From NCBI GenBank assembly GCA_947457395.1, contig CANGVA010000011.1, positions 1-64,000 on the forward strand: 64,000 nucleotides of DNA, in the 5' to 3' direction. Positions 26,295 through 36,154 of this stretch are shown one piece after another (within the stretch, counting starts at the first letter, position 1; every line of letters begins with the position of its first letter). The notes beneath the pieces are model-generated. The model did not search any database. It worked only from the letters and a program-made list of their open reading frames with translations, and was not told the origin of the DNA. A program made the position numbers and the translations under genes. The DNA is from Bacteroidota bacterium (lineage in GTDB: Bacteria > Bacteroidota > Bacteroidia > UKL13-3).

Positions 26295-26326
26295 CTTGCC
26301 CCGTTAATATAACCTGTTAATATTCA

Positions 26327-27373
26327 ATGCAAATTACAGTAGAAGAGATTGCAAAACTGCTCAAAGGAGACGTAGAGGGAGAAACAGGGGCTTTGCTTTC
26401 TAAAGTAGCAAAAATAGAGGAGGGTGAGCCGGGTGCTTTATCTTTTCTGGCCAACAGCAAGTATGAGCCTTTTCTTTATGAGACAGCATCTACAGCTGTG
26501 CTCGTTAATCGTGATTTTGTGGCATCGGCACCTGTAAAAGCTACATTAATCAGAGTTGATGATGCATATACCGCTTTCACTTTTTTGTTGGAAAAATTTG
26601 GTAACAGAACAGCCGCCAAAAAGGGTATTGAAAATGGAGCTTATGTAAGCCCCAAAGCCAGCGTGGGGGCAAATGTTTATGTTGGTAGTACTGCCTATAT
26701 TGATGAAAACGCAATCATTGCTGAGGGCTGTAAAATATTCCCGCAGGTTTATATTGGAGAAAATGTAAAACTTGGTAAGAACTGCATTCTCTATCCCGGT
26801 GTTAAAATCTACCATGATTGTGTTATTGGCGATAACTGTATTTTTCACGCAGGTGCAGTTATAGGAAGCGATGGTTTTGGTTTTGCACCTTTGGCCGACA
26901 GGAGTTATAAGAAAATACCGCAAACCGGTAATGTGATTATTGAAGATAACGTAGAGATTGGTGCCAACGCTACCATTGACCGTGCGACTATGGGCAGCAC
27001 CATCATCAGAAAAGGTGTAAAACTGGATAACCTGGTTCAAATTGCCCACAATGTTGAAATTGGCGAGCATACCGTAATGGCATCTCAGTCGGGCGTTGCA
27101 GGAAGTACCAAAATTGGTAAATATTGCGTAGTTGCAGGTCAGGTGGGTTTTGCAGGGCATATTACCATAGCCGATGGTTCAACTTTTGGCGCACAAAGCG
27201 GAGTGCCGGGCAATATTAAAAAAGAAAACGAAAAATGGTTTGGCTATCCGGCCATTGAATACAGCAAATCCATCAGAGCATATGCCATGATTAAAAATTT
27301 GCCTGATCTGGATAAGCGCCTCTTTGCATTAGAAAAATTAGTACAGCAATTAACAAAGGATAAACAAGAGTGA
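26327..27373 (+). CDS. lpxD: UDP-3-O-acylglucosamine N-acyltransferase LpxD
   Basis: The 348-residue protein adds the N-linked hydroxyacyl chain to UDP-3-O-acyl-glucosamine in lipid A synthesis. The N-terminal uridine-binding domain (1-100, '[28 protein letters not shown]') precedes a left-handed beta helix of hexapeptide repeats (105-320). The catalytic His is in '[12 protein letters not shown]', and the 'GSDGFGFAP' loop is characteristic. The gene overlaps lpxC/fabZ by four bases (GTGA), in the usual Bacteroidota order. Confidence 0.97.
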   Translation: MQITVEEIAKLLKGDVEGETGALLSKVAKIEEGEPGALSFLANSKYEPFLYETASTAVLVNRDFVASAPVKATLIRVDDAYTAFTFLLEKFGNRTAAKKGIENGAYVSPKASVGANVYVGSTAYIDENAIIAEGCKIFPQVYIGENVKLGKNCILYPGVKIYHDCVIGDNCIFHAGAVIGSDGFGFAPLADRSYKKIPQTGNVIIEDNVEIGANATIDRATMGSTIIRKGVKLDNLVQIAHNVEIGEHTVMASQSGVAGSTKIGKYCVVAGQVGFAGHITIADGSTFGAQSGVPGNIKKENEKWFGYPAIEYSKSIRAYAMIKNLPDLDKRLFALEKLVQQLTKDKQE

Positions 27374-28755
27374 AACAAACAACAATCATGAAACCGGTCA
27401 CCCTAAGTGGGGTAGGCCTCCATACGGGTAAAGAAGTAACCCTTACTTTTTTACCGGCACCGGAACATCATGGAATTAAATTTCAGCGAGTAGATTTAGC
27501 GGGTAAGCCAATAATCGATGCAGACGTAGATAACGTAGTTGATATATCGAGAGGAACTACAATCGAACAGCATGGTGCACGCGTTGCAACTGTGGAGCAT
27601 GTGATGGCTTCACTTGCAGGTTTGGAAATAGACAATTGTTTGGTTGAAATTAGTGCAGAGGAGACTCCTATAATGGATGGCAGTGCGCGCTATTTCATGA
27701 AAGCAATTAAAGAGGCAGGTGTGCAGGAACAAGAAGCAGAAAGAGAATACTTTACCCTGCCACAAAATATTTATTACCATGAGAATGATCGCCAGGTTGA
27801 AATGATTGCCATGCCTTTAGATGATTATCGCCTGACAGTGATGGTTGATTATAATTCGCCAGTATTGGGCAGTCAGCATGCATCCATTACCAGTTTAAAA
27901 GAATTTGAAAAGGACATTGCTTCATGTAGAACATTTTGTTTTTTGCATGAGCTAGAAATGCTCTACAATAATAACCTTATCAGAGGAGGTGATTTAAATA
28001 ATGCGATTGTGATTGTTGACCGTGTGATAGAAGACCACGAACTGGATCATTTGGCAAAAATGTTTAACAAACCAAAAGTTGAGGTAAAAAAAGAGGGTAT
28101 TTTAAATAATGTTGAATTGCGTTTTCATAATGAGCCTGCACGTCATAAACTACTTGATTTAATAGGTGATCTTGCCTTAATTGGTATGCCTATTAAGGCA
28201 CAGATTATGGCAGCACGGCCGGGCCATGCAGCCAATGTAGCTTTTGGTAAGAAGATTAAGGCGCTTATTAAGAAGTCAAGACAAAATGTAAATGTGCCAA
28301 AGTACGATGCAAACAAAGAGCCTGTTTACAATATACAACAAATTTCAAAGTTGCTTCCGCATAAGCACCCATTTCTACTTGTAGATAAGGTTACCCAGGT
28401 TGGTAAGAACCATGTGATAGCAGTAAAAAATGTTACATTTAATGAGCCATTTTTTGCAGGTCACTTCCCTGATAATCCGGTTATGCCGGGAGTGCTTATC
28501 ATTGAAGCCATGGCTCAGGCGGGTGGGGTTTTAATTCTTTCGCAAGTTGAAGATCCTGAAAACTACAATACCTATTTTATGAAGATTGACAATGCTAAAT
28601 TTAAAGAAAAGGTATTGCCCGGAGATACACTTGTTTTTAGACTAGATCTGATTTCTCCTATACGCAGAGGTGTTTGTGTGATGAAAGGTTCTGCATTTGT
28701 TGGTGATAAAGTGGTGTGCGAGGCAGAATTAATGGCCCAAATTGCAAAAAAATAA
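27370..28755 (+). CDS. lpxC/fabZ: Fused LpxC deacetylase - FabZ dehydratase
   Basis: The 461-residue protein joins UDP-3-O-acyl-GlcNAc deacetylase (1-305) to 3-hydroxyacyl-ACP dehydratase (320-461), a fusion usual in Bacteroidota. LpxC zinc ligands H77 (VEHVMASL), H259 and D263 (HKLLDLIGD) and the catalytic H286 (GHAAN) are present. FabZ has H333 (HKHPFLLVD) and E379 ([12 protein letters not shown]). The GTG at 27370 overlaps the lpxD stop; it keeps the conserved 'KQTTI' N-terminus, which the ATG at 27388 would remove. The fusion couples the committed step of lipid A synthesis to supply of hydroxyacyl chains. Confidence 0.97.
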   Translation: MKQTTIMKPVTLSGVGLHTGKEVTLTFLPAPEHHGIKFQRVDLAGKPIIDADVDNVVDISRGTTIEQHGARVATVEHVMASLAGLEIDNCLVEISAEETPIMDGSARYFMKAIKEAGVQEQEAEREYFTLPQNIYYHENDRQVEMIAMPLDDYRLTVMVDYNSPVLGSQHASITSLKEFEKDIASCRTFCFLHELEMLYNNNLIRGGDLNNAIVIVDRVIEDHELDHLAKMFNKPKVEVKKEGILNNVELRFHNEPARHKLLDLIGDLALIGMPIKAQIMAARPGHAANVAFGKKIKALIKKSRQNVNVPKYDANKEPVYNIQQISKLLPHKHPFLLVDKVTQVGKNHVIAVKNVTFNEPFFAGHFPDNPVMPGVLIIEAMAQAGGVLILSQVEDPENYNTYFMKIDNAKFKEKVLPGDTLVFRLDLISPIRRGVCVMKGSAFVGDKVVCEAELMAQIAKK

Positions 28756-28786
28756 TTAAATAGCTCATTCAACAGAAATTCCGTTC

Positions 28787-29566
28787 ATGACACAATCATT
28801 GGTCTACATACACCCCGAGGCAAAAGTGGGAGCAAACGTTGTAATCGAACCTTTTACCAGCATCCATCAGGATGTTGTGATAGGTGAGGGCACATGGATT
28901 GGTTCCAATGTCACTATTTTCCCGGGTGCACGCATTGGTAAAAATTGCAAAATTTTTCCTGGTGCTGTTATCAGTGCCGTTCCACAGGATCTAAAATTTA
29001 ATGGTGAGCAAACCATTGTGGAAATTGGTGACAATACCACCATAAGGGAGTGTGTAACAATAAATCGCGGTACTGCCGATAAACATATAACCAAAGTGGG
29101 CAGCAATTGTCTTATCATGGCTTATGTGCACTTGGCTCATGATGTGATTGTAGGAAACCAGGTGATTATTGCCAACGGGGTGCAGGTTGCAGGCCACGTA
29201 AACATAGCAGATAATGCTAGAATTGGTGGCCTTTCTGCGGTGCATCAGTTTGTAAATATTGGCAGGCATGTAATGATAGAAGGTGGCTCTATGGTAAGTA
29301 AGGATGTACCACCATTTGTTAAAGCAGGTCGTTATCCGCTTTCTTATGAAGGGGTAAATTCTGTAGGACTTAGAAGAAATGGTTTTAGCTCAGATAAAAT
29401 TAATGAGATTCAAGACATATACCGTTTGCTATTTGTTCATAATAGCAATGTGGGTAAAGCACTAAAGGTAGTTGAAGCTGAAATGAACGTAACTCCCGAA
29501 AGAGATGAGATTATTCAATTCATTAGTGGCTCGGAAAGAGGCGTGATGAAAGGTTTTCAGCGTTAA
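28787..29566 (+). CDS. lpxA: Acyl-ACP--UDP-N-acetylglucosamine O-acyltransferase LpxA
   Basis: The 259-residue protein catalyses the first step of lipid A synthesis. It consists of hexapeptide repeats forming a left-handed beta helix (1-190) and a helical C-terminus ('GLRRNGFSSDKINEIQDIYRLLF'). The catalytic His lies in 'AYVHLAHDVIVGN', and 'GGLSAVHQFVNIG' with 'RYPLSYEGVNSVGL' are family hallmarks. The length is normal (E. coli 262). It starts 31 bases after lpxC/fabZ. Confidence 0.97.
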   Translation: MTQSLVYIHPEAKVGANVVIEPFTSIHQDVVIGEGTWIGSNVTIFPGARIGKNCKIFPGAVISAVPQDLKFNGEQTIVEIGDNTTIRECVTINRGTADKHITKVGSNCLIMAYVHLAHDVIVGNQVIIANGVQVAGHVNIADNARIGGLSAVHQFVNIGRHVMIEGGSMVSKDVPPFVKAGRYPLSYEGVNSVGLRRNGFSSDKINEIQDIYRLLFVHNSNVGKALKVVEAEMNVTPERDEIIQFISGSERGVMKGFQR

Positions 29567-29578
29567 GCAACTTCAAGC

Positions 29579-30211
29579 ATGCAGGTTCAACTGCTTCATA
29601 TCGGTAAAAAATTTAACAGGCAATGGTTATACAAAGACATGTCGGTCAACCTTGCATCTGGCTCTGCAACAGCAATTATTGGCAATAACGGTAGTGGCAA
29701 ATCCACGCTATTGCAAATGATTTACGGTTGGCAGGTGCCAACAACAGGGAGCATCAATATCAGTAATCAATCACTTGAATGCAAACCGGAAGATGTGCAC
29801 CGCTTTGCTTCTTTTGCAGCGCCATATCTTGAATTGCCAGAAGAACTAACTTTGGTAGAGTTATTGCATTTTCATTTTAAGTTTAAGCAATTGCAGGGAG
29901 TACTAACGATTACAGACCTTATTTCAATAAGTGGTTTAAGTGGTAATGAAAATAAGCCTGTACGCTACTTTTCGTCAGGTATGAAGCAGCGGGCAAAACT
30001 TGCATTGGCTTTATTTAGTAAACATGATTTGCTTTTGCTGGATGAGCCTTGCAGCAATCTGGATGAACAGGGTATAAGCTGGTATCGATCAATTATGATG
30101 GAGCGCGTTTCGCCTGCAACTACCATCATAGCATCGAATCAGTTGTTTGAATATGATTTCTGCACAACAAAAATCAGTATAGCGGATTTCATGCTTCCGG
30201 ATCCACAATAA
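29579..30211 (+). CDS. ABC transporter ATP-binding protein
   Basis: The 210-residue ATPase has Walker A (GNNGSGKST, about 35-43), the signature FSSGMKQR and Walker B LLLLDEP, followed by an H-loop replaced by Asn ('IIASNQLFEYDF'). It has no membrane part and no permease gene is adjacent, so the partner is unknown. Position 12 bases after lpxA suggests an envelope-related role, but this is only context. The H-loop His-to-Asn change is unusual and could slow hydrolysis. Its 3' end overlaps the convergent lpxB by 23 bases. Confidence 0.9.
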   Translation: MQVQLLHIGKKFNRQWLYKDMSVNLASGSATAIIGNNGSGKSTLLQMIYGWQVPTTGSINISNQSLECKPEDVHRFASFAAPYLELPEELTLVELLHFHFKFKQLQGVLTITDLISISGLSGNENKPVRYFSSGMKQRAKLALALFSKHDLLLLDEPCSNLDEQGISWYRSIMMERVSPATTIIASNQLFEYDFCTTKISIADFMLPDPQ

Positions 30212-31292
30212 CTTCAGCAGCTCTCTTGCTGGCACCCGGTCCACCAATTTTTTCTTGCAATGCTTCATAATTCTCCATCAGCTTCCTGTTTTCTGAACCA
30301 CCCGGCATTACCTTGTCCAATTCGCTTTTTATTTTATTAGCCGTTACATCAAACTGTATCAACTCCTTAATAACCGGCATATTCATACATAGATTTACTA
30401 ATGATATATACTTAACTTTTACCAGTTGCTTGGCAATAAAGTAAGATAAAGGATGACCAGCATACCCGCATACCTGGGGTACACCAAGTAAGGCAGCTTC
30501 AAGTGTTGCAGTGCCGCTGCATACAATTGCACCATCACTGTTTTTAAGTAAATCATATGTTTGGTCAAAAACCAGGTGTAATCTATCGTTTAACCAAGGC
30601 TTGTAAAAGTCTGCAGATATACCAGGTGCTCCTGCAATAACCAATTGGTGCGTGTGATGATCTTTTGTTGCCTCTATCATTACTGGTAACATGCGCTTAA
30701 TCTCCTGTTTGCGGCTCCCCGGAAGCAGTGCAATTATAGGTCTACCATCAATATTGTTGTTTTCCCTAAACCGGCTATTAAATTTATAGTGTTCTATTTC
30801 ATCACACAGCGGGTTGCCAACAAAATGGGTTTTTACATCCCATTTTTTAAAATAATCAACCTCAAACGGAAAAATAATTAATAAATCATCTACAAACTTT
30901 TCTAGTTTTTTAGCCCTGTTTTCCTTCCATGCCCACACTTTTGGAGCAATGTAATATACTACCCTAATACCTTTTGACTTGCAGTACTCAGCAATTCGTA
31001 AATTAAATCCGGGGTAGTCTATCAATATAACCACATCAGGTCTAAATGTATCAATCTGATATTTACATTGGCGAAGATTGCTGAATATTTTGTTCAGGTT
31101 CAGTAATACTTCTACAAACCCCATTATCGTAACATCCTTATAATGGGTAAGCAATCCTGGTGCCTGCGCCTGCATGCGGTCACCTCCCCAGAAATTAAAT
31201 ACTGCGGCTGGATCCTTTTGTTTGATGGCGGCAATCAAATTGGCTCCGTGCAGGTCGCCTGATGCTTCACCGGCTATAAGAAAATATTTCAT
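30189..31292 (-). CDS. lpxB: Lipid-A-disaccharide synthase LpxB
   Basis: The 367-residue glycosyltransferase (GT19) joins UDP-diacylglucosamine and lipid X. Hallmarks are the N-terminal 'FLIAGEASGDLHGANLI', 'VILIDYPGFNLRIAEY', 'APKVWAWKENRAKKLEKFVD' and 'LPGSRKQEIKRMLPVM', and 'SGTATLEAALLGVPQV' near the C-terminus. It is a peripheral inner-membrane enzyme. It is convergent with, not part of, the lpxD-lpxC/fabZ-lpxA operon. Confidence 0.96.
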   Translation of the reverse strand: MKYFLIAGEASGDLHGANLIAAIKQKDPAAVFNFWGGDRMQAQAPGLLTHYKDVTIMGFVEVLLNLNKIFSNLRQCKYQIDTFRPDVVILIDYPGFNLRIAEYCKSKGIRVVYYIAPKVWAWKENRAKKLEKFVDDLLIIFPFEVDYFKKWDVKTHFVGNPLCDEIEHYKFNSRFRENNNIDGRPIIALLPGSRKQEIKRMLPVMIEATKDHHTHQLVIAGAPGISADFYKPWLNDRLHLVFDQTYDLLKNSDGAIVCSGTATLEAALLGVPQVCGYAGHPLSYFIAKQLVKVKYISLVNLCMNMPVIKELIQFDVTANKIKSELDKVMPGGSENRKLMENYEALQEKIGGPGASKRAAEVIVDPEA

Positions 31293-31372
31293 GGTGGCTT
31301 GGGTGTGTGTACAAATCTAATTATTTGAATGGTTAAGATTTACTACATTTGATTAATCAATTAACAATTGCT

Positions 31373-32269
31373 ATGGAAAACAACAAATCAAACCGTACAG
31401 GCTCCTACCTCTTGCTCTTGTTACTACTGGGCTCAGTGGCAGTTAACGTGTATCAATGGAAATCACATAATACCACTGTTGTGGTTCATGAAAATGTGGT
31501 TGATAGCATGATTAGTATTAGGGTGGAACTGGAAAAGGAACTGGCTACAACCGGTGTTGAACTGGAGAAATACCGCGGAATGTCGGCACAATTAGACAGT
31601 TTGCTAAACGATGCTAATAATCAAATAGCAAAACAGGAAATCAAAATAAGAAAACTATTAGCTTCAGAAACAAATGCCAAGACTTTAGGTAAGAAACTTG
31701 AAAAGGAACTGGCTGCATTACGCAAGCTCAGAGATGAATACTTGGAGCAGATCGATCAGTTGATTACCGAAAATAAGGAACTAAAAGCTAAGAATGAGGA
31801 ACTAAATACCACCGTTACGAATCTTTCCGATGAGAAGAAAAGTTTGCAAAAGACAGTGGCTACCGCATCGCAACTTAAAGCAGAATATGTAAAGGTTAGT
31901 TCATTTAAAAAGCGCAGTTCAGGTAAATATGTGGAGTCATCTATTGCAAAGCGTACCAATAAAATTGATGTATGCTTTACAGTAATGGATAATAAGGTAG
32001 CACCTGCCGGTGAACGTATGCTACATTTGGTGATTAAAGAGCCAACAGGCAAAATTTTGGCAGGTTACTCGAAAGCGGTGTTTTATGAAGCTGAAACCGG
32101 TACTGAACTTTCTGCAACTGCTTCCATGAAAATTAGCTATAATGGAGAAAAGCAGGATGCCTGTTTGCGTTATGAAAGTGATGAGCGCATTCTTACTTCC
32201 GGCAATTACAATATTGAGGTGTATATTGATGGAACCTTGGTTGCTACGTCCTCTTATTTTCTTAAATAA
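31373..32269 (+). CDS. Membrane-anchored coiled-coil protein
   Basis: The 298-residue protein has one N-terminal transmembrane helix (SYLLLLLLLGSVAVNVYQW), then a long coiled coil (about 45-165, heptads rich in Leu, Glu and Lys) and a C-terminal beta-rich domain ('KIDVCFTVMDNKVAPAGERMLHLVIKEP...GNYNIEVYIDGTL'). The topology implies a periplasmic C-terminus. No function is recognised; similar architecture is common in Bacteroidota envelope proteins. The ATG at 31373 is preferred to an upstream TTG at 31349. It has its own terminator at 32294. Confidence 0.8.
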   Translation: MENNKSNRTGSYLLLLLLLGSVAVNVYQWKSHNTTVVVHENVVDSMISIRVELEKELATTGVELEKYRGMSAQLDSLLNDANNQIAKQEIKIRKLLASETNAKTLGKKLEKELAALRKLRDEYLEQIDQLITENKELKAKNEELNTTVTNLSDEKKSLQKTVATASQLKAEYVKVSSFKKRSSGKYVESSIAKRTNKIDVCFTVMDNKVAPAGERMLHLVIKEPTGKILAGYSKAVFYEAETGTELSATASMKISYNGEKQDACLRYESDERILTSGNYNIEVYIDGTLVATSSYFLK

Positions 32270-32293
32270 CCATTTTAACAAGCATATTGAGAT

Positions 32294-32323
32294 AAAGCTG
32301 CCTGTGTCAAGGCAGCTTTTTTT
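32294..32323 (+). terminator. Intrinsic terminator after the coiled-coil gene
   Basis: AAAGCTGCCT and AGGCAGCTTT pair around GTGTCA, followed by a run of Ts. Confidence 0.88.
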
Positions 32324-32402
32324 GTTTAAGCCTCAGGAAATAAGTTTTTTAAATACCTGATATTGATTAATATTGATGAAACATTCGCTTAATGTAACAA
32401 CT

Positions 32403-34016
32403 ATGAATAAAGTATTCTTGCTCTTTATGCTTTGCACGGCTCTTGCAAATGCTCAAATAACTGTTAACAATACAGATATGCCGGTGCGCGGAGATACTGT
32501 GCGTTATAGCGTGGCTTCAACTGTTGATGTAGCATCCAGACTTTCTCAGGTAGGTACTAACCAAACATGGAATTTCAATGATCTTCGCCCGGCAAGCCAG
32601 AATATTTCAAGTTTTAAGCGTGCATCAGATATTAACGCTGCTTACAGTTTTACCTTTTCAGGTTCTTCCTACGGTACCGAAGCAGCCAACACTTCATTTG
32701 GTGCATTGTTGCAAGCTTCAGATGTGTTTGTGTTCTTCAGCAACGCTGCAAATTCATATGCTTGTGATGGCCGCGGTTTTGAGGTGAGTGGTTCACCCTT
32801 ACCTTTAACGCAAACATATTCAGGCAAAGATGTGGTGTATAAATTCCCGCTGAACTTTGGGAATAAGGATAGCAATACCTATATCAGCAACTCAGTTAAC
32901 GCGCTTATTGTAACTCTCAATGGTGGCGGTAAACGTGTGAATACCGTTGATGCATGGGGTAGTCTTACAACCCCGTTTGGCACTTTTGATTGCTTAAGGG
33001 TAAAAAGCCAGATTATTACCTACGATACAGTGCGCAGCAGCCTTCTGCCGATACCTTTTCCTATTACCCAAAATGTTACTGAGTATAAATGGATAGCCAA
33101 AGGCCAAAAAATCCCTTTGCTTGAAATCAGAGTCCCATCAGGAGGCGGAGGTCAAACTACCATTAATTACAGAGATCGCTACAGGCCGGAAGCTTATGAA
33201 AACAAAGCGCGGTTTACCATTAGGGGAAATAAGCTTACCTATGCTGTGAGCAATAATACCGATACGTGCGTGCTTACCAGCAGCAGTTTAAATAATCCTA
33301 ATTCAGTGCAGTGGAGCATCACCCCTAATACCTATACCTTCACTGGCGGTACAAATGCCACGTCCAATACCGTTAAAATATTTTTTACCGATACTGGTAA
33401 ATACACCATCAAACTCAGGGCTAATTACAATGGAGGGTTTGATGATACCACACGTGTAAATCTGATTACTGTTGCACGTGGTCCTGTTGCTAAGTTTGGT
33501 GCTGATAGGAATGCTACCAATACGACTGCTATTGTTCAACTAATTGATTCCAGTGAAGGCAATCCAACTAGCTGGAAATGGACCATTACGCCAAATACGG
33601 TTTCATATGTTGGTGGCACCAGAGATACCAGCCAAAATCCAAAAGTTATTTTTGATTTGCCCGGCTCTTACACGGTGAGCCTGCGCATTACCAACGCCAT
33701 TACCACGGCTACATTAACCAAAAATAATTTCATTAACAGCTACAATACTGCTGTAAAGGAGGTTACTGCCAAATCAACCGGATGGCAATTATCTCCTAAC
33801 CCCGTTAGTGATAAGCTTTGGATTAGATCTACCGGAACAAAAATTAAGGATATTGAGTTATTTGATATAACAGGGAAAATGGTGCAGGCAGCGGTGCTTT
33901 CTGCTTTACCATCCGAATGGGAAATGGATTGCAGTTCTATGAAGCCCGGTATTTACTTTGTTAAATTGATGAATACCCAGGGTGAAATAGAAACCAGGCG
34001 CATCTCTGTTAAATAA
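32403..34016 (+). CDS. T9SS-exported protein with two PKD-like domains
   Basis: The 537-residue protein (from the ATG at 32403) has a signal peptide (MNKVFLLFMLCTALANAQ), an unrecognised beta-rich N-terminal domain (20-270), two PKD-like domains (about 275-365 and 370-450, ending 'TGKYTIKLRANY' and 'PGSYTVSLRITN') and a C-terminal type A sorting domain ('GWQLSPNPVSDKLWIRS...KPGIYFVKLMNTQGE'). It should be exported by T9SS. An ATG ten codons upstream would lengthen the region before the signal peptide and is less likely. Ligand or enzyme activity cannot be told. Confidence 0.88.
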   Translation: MNKVFLLFMLCTALANAQITVNNTDMPVRGDTVRYSVASTVDVASRLSQVGTNQTWNFNDLRPASQNISSFKRASDINAAYSFTFSGSSYGTEAANTSFGALLQASDVFVFFSNAANSYACDGRGFEVSGSPLPLTQTYSGKDVVYKFPLNFGNKDSNTYISNSVNALIVTLNGGGKRVNTVDAWGSLTTPFGTFDCLRVKSQIITYDTVRSSLLPIPFPITQNVTEYKWIAKGQKIPLLEIRVPSGGGGQTTINYRDRYRPEAYENKARFTIRGNKLTYAVSNNTDTCVLTSSSLNNPNSVQWSITPNTYTFTGGTNATSNTVKIFFTDTGKYTIKLRANYNGGFDDTTRVNLITVARGPVAKFGADRNATNTTAIVQLIDSSEGNPTSWKWTITPNTVSYVGGTRDTSQNPKVIFDLPGSYTVSLRITNAITTATLTKNNFINSYNTAVKEVTAKSTGWQLSPNPVSDKLWIRSTGTKIKDIELFDITGKMVQAAVLSALPSEWEMDCSSMKPGIYFVKLMNTQGEIETRRISVK

Positions 34017-34114
34017 GACTTCAACAACGTTTGTACGTATTAGGTAAATGTTAATTATTCCTTCATAAATTGTGGGGTGATGTATTATTTTTGCCCTCTA
34101 ACCAAATAACTGCT

Positions 34115-35371
34115 ATGGATATTTTTGAAAAACTGAATAAAAAGGCCGGTCCGCTTGGTCAGCATGCTGATGATGCCTACGGATATTATATGTTTCCCCG
34201 CTTAGAAGGTGAAATTGGTCCACGTATGAAGTTTAAGGGTCAAATGATGCTTAACTGGAGCCTCAATAATTATCTTGGTTTAGCCAATCATCCTGAAGTT
34301 AGAAAAGTTGATGCGGAGGCCACTCAGGAATATGGTCTGGCTTATCCAATGGGGGCCCGCATGATGAGCGGAAATTCTGTTTATCATGAACAGCTTGACA
34401 GGGAACTGGCTGCATTTGTAGGTAAAGAAGATGCAGTGCTGCTAAACTATGGTTACCAAGGTATGGTTAGTGCCATTGATGCATTGGTTGACAGGCATGA
34501 TGTTATTGTTTATGATGCCGAGAGTCACGCATGTATTGTTGATGGGGTGCGTTTGCATATGGGTAAGCGATTTGTATTTGCACATAATGATATCGATAAT
34601 TTGGAAGTACAATTGCAGCGTGCAGCCAAACTGGTAGAAGGCACACCCGGTGGTATTCTGGTTATTACCGAAGGGGTATTTGGGATGACAGGTGCACAAG
34701 GTAAAATCAAAGAAATTACTGAGCTAAAGAAAAAATATAACTTCCGCTTATTCGTAGATGATGCACATGGTTTTGGTACAATGGGCAAAACCGGAGGTGG
34801 AATTGGCTTTGAGCAATCTTGCAATGATGGTATTGATGTGTACTTCGGAACATTCGCAAAGTCTATGGCATTGATTGGTGGTTTTATTGCTGCTAAAAAA
34901 GAAGTAGTTAAATATTTGCGCTACAATTTGCGTTCGCAGATTTATGCCAAGTCATTGCCTATGCCTATCGTAAAGGGAGCACTAAAAAGACTGGAATTAA
35001 TACGCAACCATCCTGAGTATATTGAGAAACTTTGGACTATTGTTATTGCATTGCAGAAAGGTTTGCGTGAGCAGGGTTTTGATATCGGTAAAACCAATAC
35101 TTGTGTTACACCTGTAATGATGAAAGGCACTGTTGGCGAGGCTACAGCTGTTGTGCATGACCTGAGAGAGAATTATAAAATATTTTGCTCAGTAGTTGTA
35201 TATCCTGTTATTCCTAAAGGAATGATTTTGCTGCGCTTAATTCCTACTGCAGTTCATACATTGGATGATGTAACTGAAACGATTAAGGCATTTGCCTCAG
35301 TAAGGGAAAAACTGGCTCAGGGTAAATATCAGGTAGAAAAAGGAATTGTAGCGATGGGTGAAACGCAATAA
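34115..35371 (+). CDS. Alpha-oxoamine synthase, serine palmitoyltransferase-like
   Basis: The 418-residue PLP enzyme belongs to the family that includes serine palmitoyltransferase, 2-amino-3-ketobutyrate CoA ligase and BioF. PLP-site residues are H138 (ESHAC), D215-D216-A-H218 (FVDDAHGFG) and K249 (GTFAKSMALIGG). The N-terminus ('YYMFPRLEGEIGPRM') and 'YPMGARMMSGNSVYHEQLD' are typical of the Bacteroidota enzymes thought to start sphingolipid synthesis by joining serine and an acyl-CoA. Substrate choice is inferred, not seen. The ATG at 34115 is preferred to an upstream TTG at 34070. Its terminator follows at 35397. Confidence 0.8.
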   Translation: MDIFEKLNKKAGPLGQHADDAYGYYMFPRLEGEIGPRMKFKGQMMLNWSLNNYLGLANHPEVRKVDAEATQEYGLAYPMGARMMSGNSVYHEQLDRELAAFVGKEDAVLLNYGYQGMVSAIDALVDRHDVIVYDAESHACIVDGVRLHMGKRFVFAHNDIDNLEVQLQRAAKLVEGTPGGILVITEGVFGMTGAQGKIKEITELKKKYNFRLFVDDAHGFGTMGKTGGGIGFEQSCNDGIDVYFGTFAKSMALIGGFIAAKKEVVKYLRYNLRSQIYAKSLPMPIVKGALKRLELIRNHPEYIEKLWTIVIALQKGLREQGFDIGKTNTCVTPVMMKGTVGEATAVVHDLRENYKIFCSVVVYPVIPKGMILLRLIPTAVHTLDDVTETIKAFASVREKLAQGKYQVEKGIVAMGETQ

Positions 35372-35396
35372 GTCAAATCACATTTTCTAGATGATA

Positions 35397-35430
35397 GGGG
35401 AGGTTGCTGAAAATTGCAGCCTCCTTTTTT
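35397..35430 (+). terminator. Intrinsic terminator after the PLP synthase gene
   Basis: GGAGGTTGC and GCAGCCTCC pair (one G-U) around TGAAAATT, followed by six Ts. Confidence 0.85.
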
Positions 35431-35436
35431 ATTGAC

Positions 35437-36135
35437 TTATTTGTGCAAGTCAAAATAAAGGCCTGTTTGAAAAAAGTCGCGACCTGTTTCATCGTTAATT
35501 CTATAGTCGAACTGATGTACATACCCAATCTGAACGCTAACGATGTCTGATAGTTTACGACCTAGGGCTACCAATATTCTGTTACGTTCAAAATAGGGTT
35601 CTCTATCTGTAAAGAAAAGTTCATTGCTAGCTTGTAATACGTATGGCCTTATTTCATTATCAGGTTTTCCAAAAGGATAAGATAATCCAAGCCGGTAGCG
35701 AAACCTATTTCGGTAGCCGTTGCTGGTAAATCTTAACTCTGCCCGATAGCGCTGTTCAATTTTCAATCTGCCAATGTTCTGAGTTAACATAAGCTGAGGC
35801 CATATCCTAAACTCATCATTGTTTTTAGGTCTTACAAAATCACCTCCCTCCGCAAAGGTTTGATAGCTGCCTGCACCAAGTGTTGCGCTTAGGTTATTAT
35901 ACAGCCTATAGGTAAAGCCGCCTTTATATTCATAATAATGAAAATGATCATAAAATTTAAGGGAGCGTAGCTGGGCTTCAAAAAATGTATAGAAGTTTTT
36001 ACTTGTTTTATATTTTACCTGCAAAATGTTCCAGCTTCCGGTAGCCACCTGTTGGGCAATTGCACTTAAGCCGATTATCATAAATACGGCCATGAGCAGT
36101 AAACCTTTCCAGATATTTATTGGTTTGTGTAGCAT
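35437..36135 (-). CDS. DUF2490 outer-membrane protein
   Basis: The 232-residue protein has a signal peptide ending near AIAQQ and alternating beta strands rich in aromatic residues ('NFYTFFEAQLRS', 'IEQRYRAELRFTSNGYRNRFRYRLGLSYPF', 'YFERNRILVALGRKL', 'VQIGYVHQFDYRIN'), the pattern of the DUF2490 family of small outer-membrane beta barrels. Function is unknown. It begins just downstream, 19 bases, of the next gene on the same strand and may be read from its transcript. Confidence 0.82.
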   Translation of the reverse strand: MLHKPINIWKGLLLMAVFMIIGLSAIAQQVATGSWNILQVKYKTSKNFYTFFEAQLRSLKFYDHFHYYEYKGGFTYRLYNNLSATLGAGSYQTFAEGGDFVRPKNNDEFRIWPQLMLTQNIGRLKIEQRYRAELRFTSNGYRNRFRYRLGLSYPFGKPDNEIRPYVLQASNELFFTDREPYFERNRILVALGRKLSDIVSVQIGYVHQFDYRINDETGRDFFQTGLYFDLHK

Positions 36136-36154
36136 GTATTTTAAACACGTTATT

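Noticed and set aside
26546-27160. 204-codon minus-strand frame inside lpxD
   Set aside because: It is antisense to the hexapeptide-repeat region of an unmistakable lpxD; the repeat coding pattern keeps the opposite strand open by chance.
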